Source of the DNA: Acididesulfobacillus acetoxydans
GTDB taxonomy: Bacteria > Bacillota > Desulfitobacteriia > Desulfitobacteriales > Desulfitobacteriaceae
Assembly: GCF_900016645.1 (NCBI RefSeq)
Contig: NZ_CDGJ01000089.1
Strand: one strand, 5' to 3'
DNA length: 14,892 nt
A program made the translations under genes and the position numbers. Under the pieces are notes generated by a model that worked only from the letters and a program-made list of their open reading frames with translations, did not search any database and was not told where the DNA came from. Of the stretch, positions 6,118-14,198 are shown in pieces (within the stretch, counting starts at the first letter, position 1; each line of letters opens with the position of its first letter).

Positions 6118-6855
6118 TCACGGCGTTCGCTGTTGCCGCCGCAGCCGCAGATAATCCAAAACTTTAGAGACAGAAGTGTTGAGCACTTGTTCCTCTCGTA
6201 TGGCGGCTTCCGTGACCAGTTCCAGGGCAAAGCCAAATTCCCCGACCCGATCACTGAAATGCGCGTCACTGCCTAAAATGACAGGGCCGCCGTATTTTGC
6301 CATAAAGCGAGCAAAGCGGCGGCAATTTTCCCAAGCCCCTTTCTTATCGGCGCGGAGGGAGCTATTGTTAATTTCGACCGGAATCCCTAATTCGGCGGAG
6401 GCGTGAGCGACCCGTTCGAGATCCAATTCGAATTCCGGCCGCCCCGGATGAACCATCATATCGGTGTAAGGGTTTTTCATGGCTTTCAGATAAGCCGAAG
6501 TATTTTGCTCGACAGTACCACCCGGATAACAATAGACGTGCAACCCAACCAGAACCACCTCAAGTTTTGCCAGATAGCGCAGGGGAATGTCCAACTCCCC
6601 TTCCCTGCTCGTAATGTTCGCTTCGACCCCTCCCAGAATTCGCACCCCATGTAATTCCTGCGGAAGTGCGGAAAGGTTGCCGAAATGATAAAGGGTCGGC
6701 GCGCCCGGCATGCTCGGTCCGTGATCCGTCATCCCCAGCAGCTTGAGACCGCGTTTGGAGGCGGCCAGCGCGTTTTCGGAAATCGTACAATAAGCGTGTC
6801 CGCTGGCCACGGTATGCGTATGTAAGTCCACTTCAATATTCATGACCTTATTCAT
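6118..6855 (-). CDS. PHP-domain metal-dependent phosphoesterase (YcdX type)
   Basis: This 245-residue protein is a PHP-family hydrolase in the YcdX/phosphatase subgroup, expected to bind three metals in a TIM-barrel-like fold and cleave phosphoesters. The four PHP motifs are visible: D10-L-H12-T-H14 with H20, T43-D44-H45-G, G77-V-E78 and H106, H136 in VHPG, and S196-D197-A-H199. It matches the stand-alone family in length and is not a DNA polymerase or histidinol-phosphatase fusion. The ATG at 6855 has GGAGGTG eight bases upstream; a second in-frame ATG five codons in is less well placed. Its substrate is not known. It is separated from the activator gene by 406 bases and is probably its own unit. 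Confidence 0.9.
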   Translation of the reverse strand: MNKVMNIEVDLHTHTVASGHAYCTISENALAASKRGLKLLGMTDHGPSMPGAPTLYHFGNLSALPQELHGVRILGGVEANITSREGELDIPLRYLAKLEVVLVGLHVYCYPGGTVEQNTSAYLKAMKNPYTDMMVHPGRPEFELDLERVAHASAELGIPVEINNSSLRADKKGAWENCRRFARFMAKYGGPVILGSDAHFSDRVGEFGFALELVTEAAIREEQVLNTSVSKVLDYLRLRRQQRTP

Positions 6856-6877
6856 GACTTTTACACCTCCAAATGCT

Positions 6878-6883
6878 ATTATA
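6878..6883 (-). promoter_or_regulatory. Probable -10 element for the PHP gene
   Basis: The minus strand has a perfect TATAAT at 6883-6878, 8 bases before the GGAGGTG of the PHP gene. Seventeen bases upstream is only a weak -35 (TTTTCT). A start near 6871 would leave a very short leader just including the ribosome site. Confidence 0.45.
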
Positions 6884-6908
6884 CCCGCACCCAGCCCGAA
6901 AGAAAACT

Positions 6909-7053
6909 CGGCAGAGAGAAAGTGCGGGCTTTGCCCCCACTTACGCGAAAAAGCGGTACCCCTCTTCAGAGGACACCGCTCCCAGGTCCCGGCTCACCCC
7001 GCGGCTTTCGCCGTTTGCCGCGCGAGGCGTCGCTTGCACCCGCACTCTCTCCG
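6909..7053 (-). repeat. Long imperfect inverted repeat enclosing hairpins (structured intergenic region)
   Basis: The gap between the 7104 gene and the PHP gene is GC-rich and structured. Its outer arms are CGGAGAGAGTGCGGG (7053-7039, minus) and CCCGCACTTTCTCTCTGCCG (6928-6909), which pair with small bulges. Inside lie CGGC-GAAA-GCCG, the terminator hairpin at 6953-6979, and an AAGTG-GGGC-ttt-GCCC-CACTT hairpin near 6919-6942. It could be a dispersed repeat or a 3' structure; no known riboswitch was recognised. Confidence 0.5.
6948..6979 (-). terminator. Probable Rho-independent terminator of the 7104-7667 gene
   Basis: On the minus strand the arm starting GCGGTGTCC pairs with GGGGTACCGC around a CTCTGAA turn (6979-6953, with G-T pairs and one mismatch), and TTTTT follows directly. 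It lies about 125 bases after the stop at 7104 and would separate that gene from the PHP gene. Confidence 0.6.
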
Positions 7054-7103
7054 CTGTCTTTGCGTCTGTCTTTCCCCCGTGCCGCTTCTCAGGGTGGCTT
7101 TCG

Positions 7104-7667
7104 CTATTTAGCCTGTGTTTTGACAGTAGAATCCACATTGAATTGAAAATGGGCTTCGGTGTCTTCATTGACGCCGCCCGCAGGATTGGCTTTGACCTCA
7201 ATTGTAATTTCATGCAGACCGGCCGTGGGGTTTACCCCCATGGCATCGCCCAGAGCGTGGATCTGGTGGAAAATAACTTTGACGGTACCGCCCGGATCAA
7301 GACTCGGCACATTGGCCATTTGCTTGACCTTCTGCCGGTCGTTTCCCAAAAGGTTCATTTCCATTTCGACCGGAACGTTGGTCATTTTCCGGTCTGTTAC
7401 GTTTTGCAGAGTGACGGTAAGGTCGAAAACTTTGGCCGGAATGATTTGGCTCCCTTTCAATGTCACACTGCCGTAGGTCACGTCTTTGGTCGGCCCGGCA
7501 GGGTCCACACCGACGCTCACCATTTTGACCTCCGGCGCCACCGTCTTCGCGACGGGAGCATCATTCTTCTGCCAAAGCTTTACGGCGGCCATACCCACCA
7601 AGAAAACGAGAACAACACCGAGCAGTAAGGTCAAGTGCTTCCGATTAAGCGCCACTATCTTTGCCAA
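7104..7667 (-). CDS. Membrane-anchored extracytoplasmic protein with an Ig-like domain, function unknown
   Basis: The 187-residue product has a short basic N-terminus and one hydrophobic segment (about residues 12-32) with no lipoprotein cysteine, so it should be anchored in the membrane with the rest outside. The outer part (about 60-183) is beta-rich: FDLTVTLQNVTDRKMTNVPVE followed by SLDPGGTVKVIF and HEITIEV. That pattern fits a CARDB/FxLYD-like immunoglobulin fold used to assess or bind extracellular partners. I do not recognise a named family. The start is TTG at 7667, behind GGAGGTG with 9-base spacing. Terminators bound it on both sides, so it is probably monocistronic. Confidence 0.8.
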   Translation of the reverse strand: MAKIVALNRKHLTLLLGVVLVFLVGMAAVKLWQKNDAPVAKTVAPEVKMVSVGVDPAGPTKDVTYGSVTLKGSQIIPAKVFDLTVTLQNVTDRKMTNVPVEMEMNLLGNDRQKVKQMANVPSLDPGGTVKVIFHQIHALGDAMGVNPTAGLHEITIEVKANPAGGVNEDTEAHFQFNVDSTVKTQAK

Positions 7668-7706
7668 CCCCGTTCACCTCCACATAATTGGGAATTTCCC
7701 CCTAAA

Positions 7707-7745
7707 AAATCCTATGCATGTCTTGCCGGGACATGCATAGGATTT
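7707..7745 (-). terminator. Strong Rho-independent terminator after the dnaC-like gene
   Basis: A perfect 16-bp stem (AAATCCTATGCATGTC and its complement, arms 7730-7745 and 7707-7722) closes a 7-base loop and is followed on the minus strand by a short T-run. It lies 17 bases after the dnaC-like stop codon. The A-rich other flank means it may also work for the opposite strand, where there is no gene. Confidence 0.9.
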
Positions 7746-7761
7746 TGAAAAATCCCGATTT

Positions 7762-8628
7762 TTATTTTCGCGGTGAACGCCTGTCCTCTCTCTCCTGATA
7801 TTGACGCAAACGAATATCTTGTTCAGATGTGAGACGGAAAACCCTGGACATTTGCACGAGCCGGGATGTGGTTCGCTCTCCCAAATAGTCCTCCAACTCC
7901 TGTAAGGACAGGTTCGTGGTCATGACGGTGGGCAGCTGTTCATTCATGCGGAAATTAAGGATGGAATAAATCCGGTTGCGCGTCCAGTCCGTATAATTAT
8001 GGGCCCCCAGATCGTCAAGAATGAGAAAAGGAATTTCCCGGGCCGTATCGAGCAAATCGAATTCCGTCGTTTCAGTTCGCTTGTCATAGGTAGCTCTCAG
8101 CTCATCCAACAAATCCGGAACCACCAGAAAGAGCACCTGCTGCCCCTGTTCTGTCAAGGCATTGGCAATGGCGGCAGCCAAGAAAGTCTTGCCCGAGCCC
8201 ACCGATCCCGTCAGCAAAAGTCCAAGGCCATAAGGGCTGCACAGGGATCGTTCCACCAACTCTTGGGCGGCCGCCAGAGCTTTGCGGGCATTTTCCAAGT
8301 AACCCTGGTCCCCAGATGAGCGGTAATAATTCAGGTTGAAGTTTTCAAACCGGCACATCCGCAAATTGCGGGAAATTCTGGCATGGCGGAATCTGTTAGC
8401 CAAGCTCTTTCGCAACATACAAGAACAGGGATGCGCTGTCTCACCGTCAAAGACAATCCCCCTGTCCAAGCAAATCGGACACTCCGGCGCCTGTTCAGGC
8501 ACCGGGGAACCGGCCTCCGCCGCTTTTTCTCTTTCTTTCCTTGGGACAGGCGCCTCCGCCGGCCCGGACGGAAGATTGTTCGCAAGGATCTCTTTCAGAC
8601 TTTTCAAGCCGATGGCCCGGTTTCCCAA
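7762..8628 (-). CDS. dnaC: DnaC/DnaI-like replicative helicase loader ATPase
   Basis: This 288-residue AAA+ ATPase is of the DnaC/DnaI/IstB type, which load the replicative helicase on DNA. An N-terminal zinc-binding segment is visible as C50-P-I-C53 with C68-S-C70. The ATPase follows: Walker A GSVGSGKT (141-148), Walker B FLILDDLG (201-208), sensor 1 TTN (237-239), and an arginine in TTSRL. The zinc-binding N-terminus and the preceding dnaD-like gene favour a chromosomal primosome role over an IS21 transposition helper. The TTG start at 8628 has GGAG and GAGG candidates 4-10 bases upstream. The symbol is by similarity; Bacillus calls the equivalent dnaI. Confidence 0.88.
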   Translation of the reverse strand: MGNRAIGLKSLKEILANNLPSGPAEAPVPRKEREKAAEAGSPVPEQAPECPICLDRGIVFDGETAHPCSCMLRKSLANRFRHARISRNLRMCRFENFNLNYYRSSGDQGYLENARKALAAAQELVERSLCSPYGLGLLLTGSVGSGKTFLAAAIANALTEQGQQVLFLVVPDLLDELRATYDKRTETTEFDLLDTAREIPFLILDDLGAHNYTDWTRNRIYSILNFRMNEQLPTVMTTNLSLQELEDYLGERTTSRLVQMSRVFRLTSEQDIRLRQYQEREDRRSPRK

Positions 8629-8711
8629 ACGTCCTCACTCCAAATGACCGCCGTTACCCACCCTGTCTTGCGGACTTGTTTAACCGTTTTCCTTGCTACA
8701 GGCGAGGCTCA

Positions 8712-8777
8712 GGCGGCCGGCGCGTGCGTCTGTTCCCGGCGACCACCCGGGAAGCAGTACCGCCCGGCTCGGCCGCC
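8712..8777 (-). other. Structured spacer between dnaD-like and dnaC-like genes
   Basis: The 248-base spacer 8629-8876 has no credible gene. Its minus-strand RNA can form an outer 7-bp stem GGCGGCC (8777-8771) with GGCCGCC (8718-8712), and an inner perfect TTCCCGG / CCGGGAA hairpin (8753-8747 with 8739-8733, 7-base loop). It is GC-rich, and no T-run follows, so it is not a normal terminator. It matches no riboswitch I know. Confidence 0.4.
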
Positions 8778-8876
8778 CAGACCTCAGTCTCGGTGCCTGA
8801 CGGGTGGTTACTGCGGGAAACCGGTCTTTAATCACTCCTTTTCGGGTTGCTGCCTTATCGTCAATGGCGGAAAGTC

Positions 8877-9656
8877 TCAAAGATAAAAATCCTCATATTT
8901 GTCTTTATCGGTTTTGCCATCTTGCACCTTCTTCGCCCTTTTGCGGCCGGGTGCTTTCTTTTCCTGACGGGCTTGAAAATAGCGGTCATCTGCTTCTACT
9001 TCCGCTTTGGTGTGCAGACCTTTCTTTTCCCATTCGCGTAAAATGGAATCCAAGTAGCGAAAGCTGCGAATTCCGGCGGCCACTCCGCGCCGCAGAGCCT
9101 CGACAATAAGCTCGCCAGAATAGTGCGCAGACAGCCAAGCTTCAATATGCTGACACTCGAAAACTGTCAGTTCGCGTCCCAGCTCTTGTTCGAAAAGGGA
9201 AATCAATTTATCCGCCGTCGGATCATTGACCGGCGCGACGGCTTCCGTCGCCGGCACACTCGGTGCCTTGGGCGAGCGGTTGGAGGTAAATTGCTTGACC
9301 CCCTCAAGCGCCCACTGTTCGGCCAGCTTGTCAATCAGGCCGAGAATGCTGTAAGAATAAGACCATTTTCTTTCTTCGGCATTCCAACTTTTTTCGATCG
9401 CCAGTAATCCCCGCTCCACCAAGCGTCCTATCATCTCCTCGATCTCTTCTGTTCCCGCCTGCATGCGTTGAGCCAGCACAGAGGCTTGCGGGTAGGGATT
9501 GGTTCCCATCTCACTTAAGATGTGAATCAAGAGAACCATTTGCTGATCTGTCAAGCCCAAGGCGGCATAATGAAGCAGGAGGTATTTGGGAACGGCTACC
9601 GGACCGGAAAAGAAGAGAGCCTGCGCAAAGCTCCCATAAACATCGATCTTACTCAT
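8877..9656 (-). CDS. dnaD: DnaD-like primosome / replication initiation protein
   Basis: The 259-residue protein has the two-part DnaD/DnaB architecture of Firmicutes, in which it helps remodel DNA and recruit the helicase loader. Residues 16-95 form a winged-helix region (LTDQQMVLLIHILSEM, then ASVLAQRM and MIGRLVERGLLAI). After a variable linker, residues 149-211 are the DnaD domain, ending in the typical YLDSILREWEKKG. A lysine-rich tail (about 225-259) is probably DNA-binding. The frame is open to 9779, but an ATG at 9656 has GGGAG seven bases upstream and begins a normal DnaD N-terminus, so the 41-residue extension is dropped. The dnaC/dnaI-like gene follows on the same strand and is the likely partner. 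Confidence 0.88.
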   Translation of the reverse strand: MSKIDVYGSFAQALFFSGPVAVPKYLLLHYAALGLTDQQMVLLIHILSEMGTNPYPQASVLAQRMQAGTEEIEEMIGRLVERGLLAIEKSWNAEERKWSYSYSILGLIDKLAEQWALEGVKQFTSNRSPKAPSVPATEAVAPVNDPTADKLISLFEQELGRELTVFECQHIEAWLSAHYSGELIVEALRRGVAAGIRSFRYLDSILREWEKKGLHTKAEVEADDRYFQARQEKKAPGRKRAKKVQDGKTDKDKYEDFYL

Positions 9657-9736
9657 GCTCTCACTCCCAGTTAACCCTCTAGGGGATAATTTCTGTAATA
9701 AAACAGTTTCCTGTTCGACACAGGCCATTGGAGCAG

Positions 9737-9772
9737 ACAATTCGCGCAACAGGGCGATTAGGGGCGAATTGT
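9737..9772. repeat. 9-bp perfect inverted repeat between divergent dnaD and HD genes
   Basis: ACAATTCGC (9737-9745) is inverted as GCGAATTGT (9764-9772) with an 18-base spacer. It lies in the 247-base divergent gap, 81 bases from the dnaD start and 132 from the HD start, so it could be an operator. On the plus strand TTT follows, but the long loop makes a terminator unlikely. The rest of the gap shows no convincing promoter. Confidence 0.5.
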
Positions 9773-9903
9773 TTTCCATATCCTGGCAGGAATTCCGTCC
9801 CCGAATGCCGTATTCCTAAACAGATGAGCTCACTGCAGAGCCAACGCGCGGACTTGGGCGATGGTGAGCACGATAAGGTGAGTAAAACAGGAGGTATACG
9901 GAA

Positions 9904-10494
9904 ATGGCTGATTATCAGGAACTCGTTCAATTAGTTGAACAGGCGAACGTGCATCCCTCCCTGGGGCTCAAACATTGTCAGCGCGTCTACAACTTGGCCA
10001 AAGAACTGGCACAGAATCTAGCGCTTGATGATGAAATACTCTATACCTCTGCCATCTTGCATGATCTCGGCAAATACCCCGCTTATGCCCTGCCCAACGT
10101 CGACCACTCGCTGCGCTCCAAAGGGCTGGCCTCAAATATCCTGCAGAAACAGATGTTTTCGCCGGGCAAACTGCCCAAGGTTCTGGACGCGATCGAGTCT
10201 CACATGTATTATTCGGAACCCGGGCGCAGCGATGAGGCGGTCTATTTGAGAGACGCCAACATTTTGGACAATCTCGGCAACATCGGCATCATGCGGCTCT
10301 TTTGCCTGGTTGGACAAGATGAGTTGCTCAAAACCCCCGAAGACGCTATTCAAAGGGCGCGCACTTTTGCCGAAGCACTGCCGGGCAAGGTGGCCACCAA
10401 AGCGGGACGGCGGCTGGCAGTCAAAAGGCGTGAGGAAGTTCTCCGTTTCCTGGCGGGGCTCAGGCGTCAGACTGCCGAATACTCAATGATCTAG
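9904..10494 (+). CDS. HD-domain phosphohydrolase
   Basis: This 196-residue protein is a stand-alone HD-superfamily hydrolase, a family that cleaves phosphate bonds in nucleotides or related compounds with bound metal. The metal site is visible as H24 (LKHCQRV), H53-D54 (ILHDLGKYP) and D117 or D122 (LRDANILDNLG), with H100 as a further ligand. There is no fused sensor or transferase domain, and the substrate cannot be told. The ATG has AGGAGG nine bases upstream. It is the only well-supported plus-strand gene in the window. It converges with the metallo-beta-lactamase gene 37 bases away; no terminator is visible in that gap. Confidence 0.88.
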   Translation: MADYQELVQLVEQANVHPSLGLKHCQRVYNLAKELAQNLALDDEILYTSAILHDLGKYPAYALPNVDHSLRSKGLASNILQKQMFSPGKLPKVLDAIESHMYYSEPGRSDEAVYLRDANILDNLGNIGIMRLFCLVGQDELLKTPEDAIQRARTFAEALPGKVATKAGRRLAVKRREEVLRFLAGLRRQTAEYSMI

Positions 10495-10531
10495 ACGCTT
10501 CCTGTCGAACGGCCGTACCCAGGTTTTACGC

Positions 10532-12238
10532 CTACCGGCGGCGGGGATTGCGCAAGCTTTCCAGCCAGCGGGTCATGGTCTCCAAGGTGCGGGCGACCTG
10601 GTCGAAATTACGCTGCCTTTGTCCTTCGTCCACCAGGTGTTTCAACTGATGGCGCAGGCGGATATAAGCCCGGTTCACTTGGGCCCTGGAGCCGCGCCGG
10701 TCTGTCGAACCGCCGGGTTCCGGCAGCGGCGGCAAAGGTGACGGCGGCAAAGTACCGCCGGCAGCGGAAGCTTTTTCCGGCCGCACCCCGCTCTCCGCCG
10801 GAATCGTCAGCCAAGGCTGCGCGGGTGCGCGGCGAATGACTTCTCCGGACGAAAATTCGAAGGTTTCCCCCAACTCAGGGATGAGCGCGTTCTTGCCAAA
10901 GCGCCCGAGCACTTTGGCCGCAAAAGCGGCTTGAACCGCAGGTTCACCGTGTACCAAGATGATATTCTCGGCTGTGGCCTCAAGTGCCGACAACCAAGTC
11001 AGGAGTTCGTTCTGATCGGCATGCGCGGACAGACCGTCGACAGAGCGAATCCTGGCGTGCACAGCCACTTTTTCGCCGTGAATAGTAACCAGGCTGGCAC
11101 CGTCCAGGAGTAATCGCCCCAGCGTTCCTTCGGCCTGGTAGCCGACAAAGAGAACCGTGGCATTGGCACGCCATAGATTATGTTTAAGGTGGTGTTTAAT
11201 CCGCCCGGCATCGGCCATGCCGCTGGCGGCAATGAGAATGGCCCCCTGAATGTCGTTCAGCGCTATCGAGTCTTCAGCCGTTTGACTGAAATGAACATTG
11301 GGCATCGCCAGCGGATTTTCGCCTTTGGCTATCAATTCCTGGGTCTCCCGGTCAAAGTGTTTGATCTCAGTCTGGAAAATCTGGGTCGCGGCGATGGCCA
11401 AAGGACTGTCTATATAAATCGGGAGAACCGGAATTCTGCCCGTGTCCTGGAGCCTGCTTATGTAGTAGAGGAGATCCTGGGTGCGCTCAATGGCAAAGGC
11501 CGGGATGACAAGGTTTCCCCCGGCTTGGTGGGCATCCCGGATAACTCCCGCCAACTGTTCCAAACGCTGAGCGGAGTCGTGATGCAAGCGGTCTCCGTAG
11601 GTCGTTTCCATCAGAACTACCTGCCCGGAAGAGAGAAGGCTCGGATTTTCGATATACGGCTGATCGATATTGCCGATATCTCCGGAAAAAACAAAGGTTT
11701 TCCGGCAATCGTCTTCAGTGACGTCCAGAACGACATGGGCGGAACCCAAAATATGACCGGCATCACGGAAGTGGAAGGCCAGCGTCGGCGAGAGGTTCAT
11801 TTTCTCGCCGTAATTCAAAGTTTTAAACTGCGACAGGACGCGTCTGGCATCTTCCGCCGTATAAATGGCTTCCAGAGGCGGAAGGCCCGCCCTGGTGCGT
11901 TTGCGGTTCTTGCGCTCGATCTCCATCTCTTGAATATGACCGCTGTCCGGCAGCATGATTGAACAGAGTTTCGCTGTTTCCGGCGTGGACCAGATGGGTC
12001 CGGAATATCCTTTCTTCACGAGTTTGGGAATCAGGCCCGAGTGGTCCGTATGGGCATGGGTCAAGACCACTGCGTCGATCCCGGCCGGATCAAAAGGGAA
12101 CTCCCGATAGTTCAGCTCCTTAAGCCTTTTTGGACCTTGAAACATACCGCAGTCGACCAGCAAGCGGAAATCGCCCGACTCCACCAAGTAAGAAGACCCG
12201 GTAACGACTTGTGCCGCACCCAAAAAGGAAATTTTCAT
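10532..12238 (-). CDS. Beta-CASP metallo-beta-lactamase RNase-like protein with C-terminal extension
   Basis: This protein belongs to the metallo-beta-lactamase/beta-CASP group (YSH1/CPSF-73-like), most of which are RNases. The zinc motif THAHTDH (H61, H63, D65, H66), H162, D187 in SGDIG, ETTYGD, AASGM (338-342), SAHAD with H406, and VHGE with H430 are all in order, so the active site looks complete. The recognisable core ends near residue 462. About 105 further residues form a proline-rich linker (about 484-495) and an arginine-rich helical tail not seen in typical members of about 460-530. The ATG lies eight bases after the response regulator stop. GGAG overlapping that stop codon serves it, so it is translationally close to the degS/degU-like pair. 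Confidence 0.92.
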   Translation of the reverse strand: MKISFLGAAQVVTGSSYLVESGDFRLLVDCGMFQGPKRLKELNYREFPFDPAGIDAVVLTHAHTDHSGLIPKLVKKGYSGPIWSTPETAKLCSIMLPDSGHIQEMEIERKNRKRTRAGLPPLEAIYTAEDARRVLSQFKTLNYGEKMNLSPTLAFHFRDAGHILGSAHVVLDVTEDDCRKTFVFSGDIGNIDQPYIENPSLLSSGQVVLMETTYGDRLHHDSAQRLEQLAGVIRDAHQAGGNLVIPAFAIERTQDLLYYISRLQDTGRIPVLPIYIDSPLAIAATQIFQTEIKHFDRETQELIAKGENPLAMPNVHFSQTAEDSIALNDIQGAILIAASGMADAGRIKHHLKHNLWRANATVLFVGYQAEGTLGRLLLDGASLVTIHGEKVAVHARIRSVDGLSAHADQNELLTWLSALEATAENIILVHGEPAVQAAFAAKVLGRFGKNALIPELGETFEFSSGEVIRRAPAQPWLTIPAESGVRPEKASAAGGTLPPSPLPPLPEPGGSTDRRGSRAQVNRAYIRLRHQLKHLVDEGQRQRNFDQVARTLETMTRWLESLRNPRRR

Positions 12239-12246
12239 TTAAGCAT

Positions 12247-12885
12247 TCACTCCAATTTGACCAGTTTGATCTTTACGGCCTTGAGGGCAGCCTGAGTGCG
12301 GTCTTCAACGTTGAGCTTGCGAAAGATGCTTGACAGGTGGTTTTTCACTGTTTTTTCACTGATAAAGAGAGCCCCTCCGATTTCCCGGTTGGAAGAGCCA
12401 CCTACCACATACGTCAAAATCTGCAATTCCCGGTCAGTTAAGCCGCAGGTGGTTGGATGGTGACCGGTCTGGGAAAGCCGGCCCAGAAGCTTGCCCGTCA
12501 CCGTAGGAGACAGAATCGGCTCCCCCGTATACACCTTGCGGATAGATTCTACCAAGGTGTGGGAATCGACATCTTTCAACAGATAACCCGCTACACCCAA
12601 CTGCAATACTTCTAAGATTTTCTCATCAGAATCGTCCACTGTCAAGACCAGGATACCGATCTGCGGTTGATCCCTTCTAATGATCCGGCACGCTTCCAAA
12701 CCGTTGACCCCGGGCATATTCAGGTCCATCAGAAGAATATCAAAAGGAACGGTGCGAGCCAAGTTGATGGCCCCCTGCCCATCCCCGGCTTCATCCACAA
12801 CCTTTATTCCACCCTCAAGCTCCAATATCCGGCGCAGTCCTTCCCTCAACAGCGGGTGATCGTCGGCAACAACAACCCGAATCAT
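12247..12885 (-). CDS. NarL/DegU-type response regulator
   Basis: The 212-residue protein has a receiver domain (about 1-120) with acidic pocket D8-D9, phospho-acceptor D54 (LLMDLNMPG), T82 and K104, a linker, then a LuxR-type helix-turn-helix (about 148-207: LTDRELQIL through ISEKTVKNHLSSIFRKL). Phosphorylation by the partner kinase should control DNA binding. Its start ATG overlaps the kinase stop in an ATGA junction, which couples the pair. The order kinase then regulator matches degS-degU of Bacillus. Its targets are unknown; the downstream metallo-beta-lactamase gene is probably co-transcribed. Confidence 0.93.
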   Translation of the reverse strand: MIRVVVADDHPLLREGLRRILELEGGIKVVDEAGDGQGAINLARTVPFDILLMDLNMPGVNGLEACRIIRRDQPQIGILVLTVDDSDEKILEVLQLGVAGYLLKDVDSHTLVESIRKVYTGEPILSPTVTGKLLGRLSQTGHHPTTCGLTDRELQILTYVVGGSSNREIGGALFISEKTVKNHLSSIFRKLNVEDRTQAALKAVKIKLVKLE

Positions 12886-14018
12886 AGAAAAGCCCCTCCC
12901 TCCGAACGAAAACCAAATTCAACGGTTGTCCCTTTTCCGGGGGAGGACCGGAGGGAAAAGCGTCCGGAAAACAAATCAACCCGTTCCTTAATCCCGATGA
13001 GACCGAAATGTTCTCCGGGTTTGTCAAATATCTCCGTTACGTCAAACCCCTGACCGTAGTCTATGATGCGAATATTGATCCATTCCGGTCCGAACCGTAT
13101 TTCCAGCCGGGCCCGCACTGAGCGCGAATGCTTGGCAACGTTGTTCAGGCATTCCTCAATTAAACGAAACAAGGCCAATTCCAGAGCGGAGGGCAGACGG
13201 ACCGCCTCTCCTTCTATCCGCAGTTCCACGTGCACATCGCATTTGGCTTCGAAATTTTCCAGGTACTTTTCCATCGCCGCCACTAGGCCAAGATCCTCCA
13301 GATCCAGGGGACGCAGGTCAAAAATGATGCGACGGATATCCTGTAGGTTAGAGCGAACAAGACGCTTTAGATCTTTGATCTCGGCCCGAGCCCTGTCCGC
13401 GTCAATATCCAACAGCTTATCCGTGATTTCCAGCCGCAAAACAATATTGGCCAGAGTCTGGGCCGGCCCGTCGTGAATCTCTCTGGCCACACGCCGTCTT
13501 TCTTCTTCTTGTGCCTTAATGATGCGCACGCCGATCTCCTGTTTTTGCTCTGCCGTCAGCGGGATGGACAACTCCGAAATACCGCCCTGCAATAGGCTAA
13601 TGGCCATGTTTACCTGAGCCATCAGGTTTTCCGCCCGTTCTATCGTTTGCCCCATCTGTTTCAAGGAACGTTCTATTTCATCTCTGCGAGTGCGTAATTG
13701 AACCTCTTTCGCCTGCAAGAGTTGGAGTTTGACCTGGCAGTTCTTGGCGTTTTCATACGCCTTGATCATTTCCTCCTCGGAGTGTCCCTTATAATCGCGG
13801 TTGACCTCCATTAATTTTTGCCGGGCCCGCCGTTCTTCCCGGTATTGTTTATCGACATCGATGATCGTCTGCCCAAGGTCGAGACGGAGTTGAGACAATT
13901 CCTGACTTAGGCGCAGTATCTCCGTACGGGTCATCTCGGAAATGTAAAAAATCTCTTCTTTGCCGGTTTCAATAGCGTTCATGGTGTTTTTCAATATTTC
14001 ATTCAGCCGGTCGGCCAC
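12882..14018 (-). CDS. DegS-like cytoplasmic sensor histidine kinase
   Basis: The 378-residue protein has no signal or membrane segment, so it senses inside the cell, as DegS does. Residues 1-160 are charged and helical, with a long coiled coil (about 30-135). A HisKA_3 dimerisation region follows with the phospho-acceptor in REIHDGPAQTLAN (H182). The HATPase domain has the N box EECLNNVAKHS (N292/N293), DYGQGF (321-325) and FGLIGIKERV. Length and layout match DegS. The GTG start at 14018 has GGAGAGG seven bases upstream. It overlaps the response regulator by 4 bases. Confidence 0.92.
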   Translation of the reverse strand: MADRLNEILKNTMNAIETGKEEIFYISEMTRTEILRLSQELSQLRLDLGQTIIDVDKQYREERRARQKLMEVNRDYKGHSEEEMIKAYENAKNCQVKLQLLQAKEVQLRTRRDEIERSLKQMGQTIERAENLMAQVNMAISLLQGGISELSIPLTAEQKQEIGVRIIKAQEEERRRVAREIHDGPAQTLANIVLRLEITDKLLDIDADRARAEIKDLKRLVRSNLQDIRRIIFDLRPLDLEDLGLVAAMEKYLENFEAKCDVHVELRIEGEAVRLPSALELALFRLIEECLNNVAKHSRSVRARLEIRFGPEWINIRIIDYGQGFDVTEIFDKPGEHFGLIGIKERVDLFSGRFSLRSSPGKGTTVEFGFRSEGGAFL

Positions 14019-14198
14019 AACAGTCCCTCTCCATTTCCCGTCGCTGGTTACGATTCACACCTGAACAATGCGCGACTCACGCCGGCATGCGGGTAATAAA
14101 TTTCCACGACGCCAACTTCTAACTGTTTGTATTCGACACCGGCCTGCTATTTTCCTACCCCTTAACCTGCCTTTCTGTCGTTTTGCTATCCAAACGAA

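Noticed and set aside
6909..7053. Cyclic-di-GMP or cyclic-di-AMP riboswitch
   Set aside because: Fragments such as GGCAAAC, GAAA and GACGCAAAG are reminiscent, but they are in the wrong order and spacing for either consensus, and the PHP promoter lies downstream of the element.
6873..7628. 251-residue plus-strand open frame
   Set aside because: It runs antisense through the membrane-protein gene and through the structured gap; composition is that of a shadow frame.
7762..8628. IS21-type istB transposition helper
   Set aside because: No istA-like transposase or terminal repeats are nearby, and the zinc-binding N-terminus and dnaD-like neighbour fit a helicase loader.
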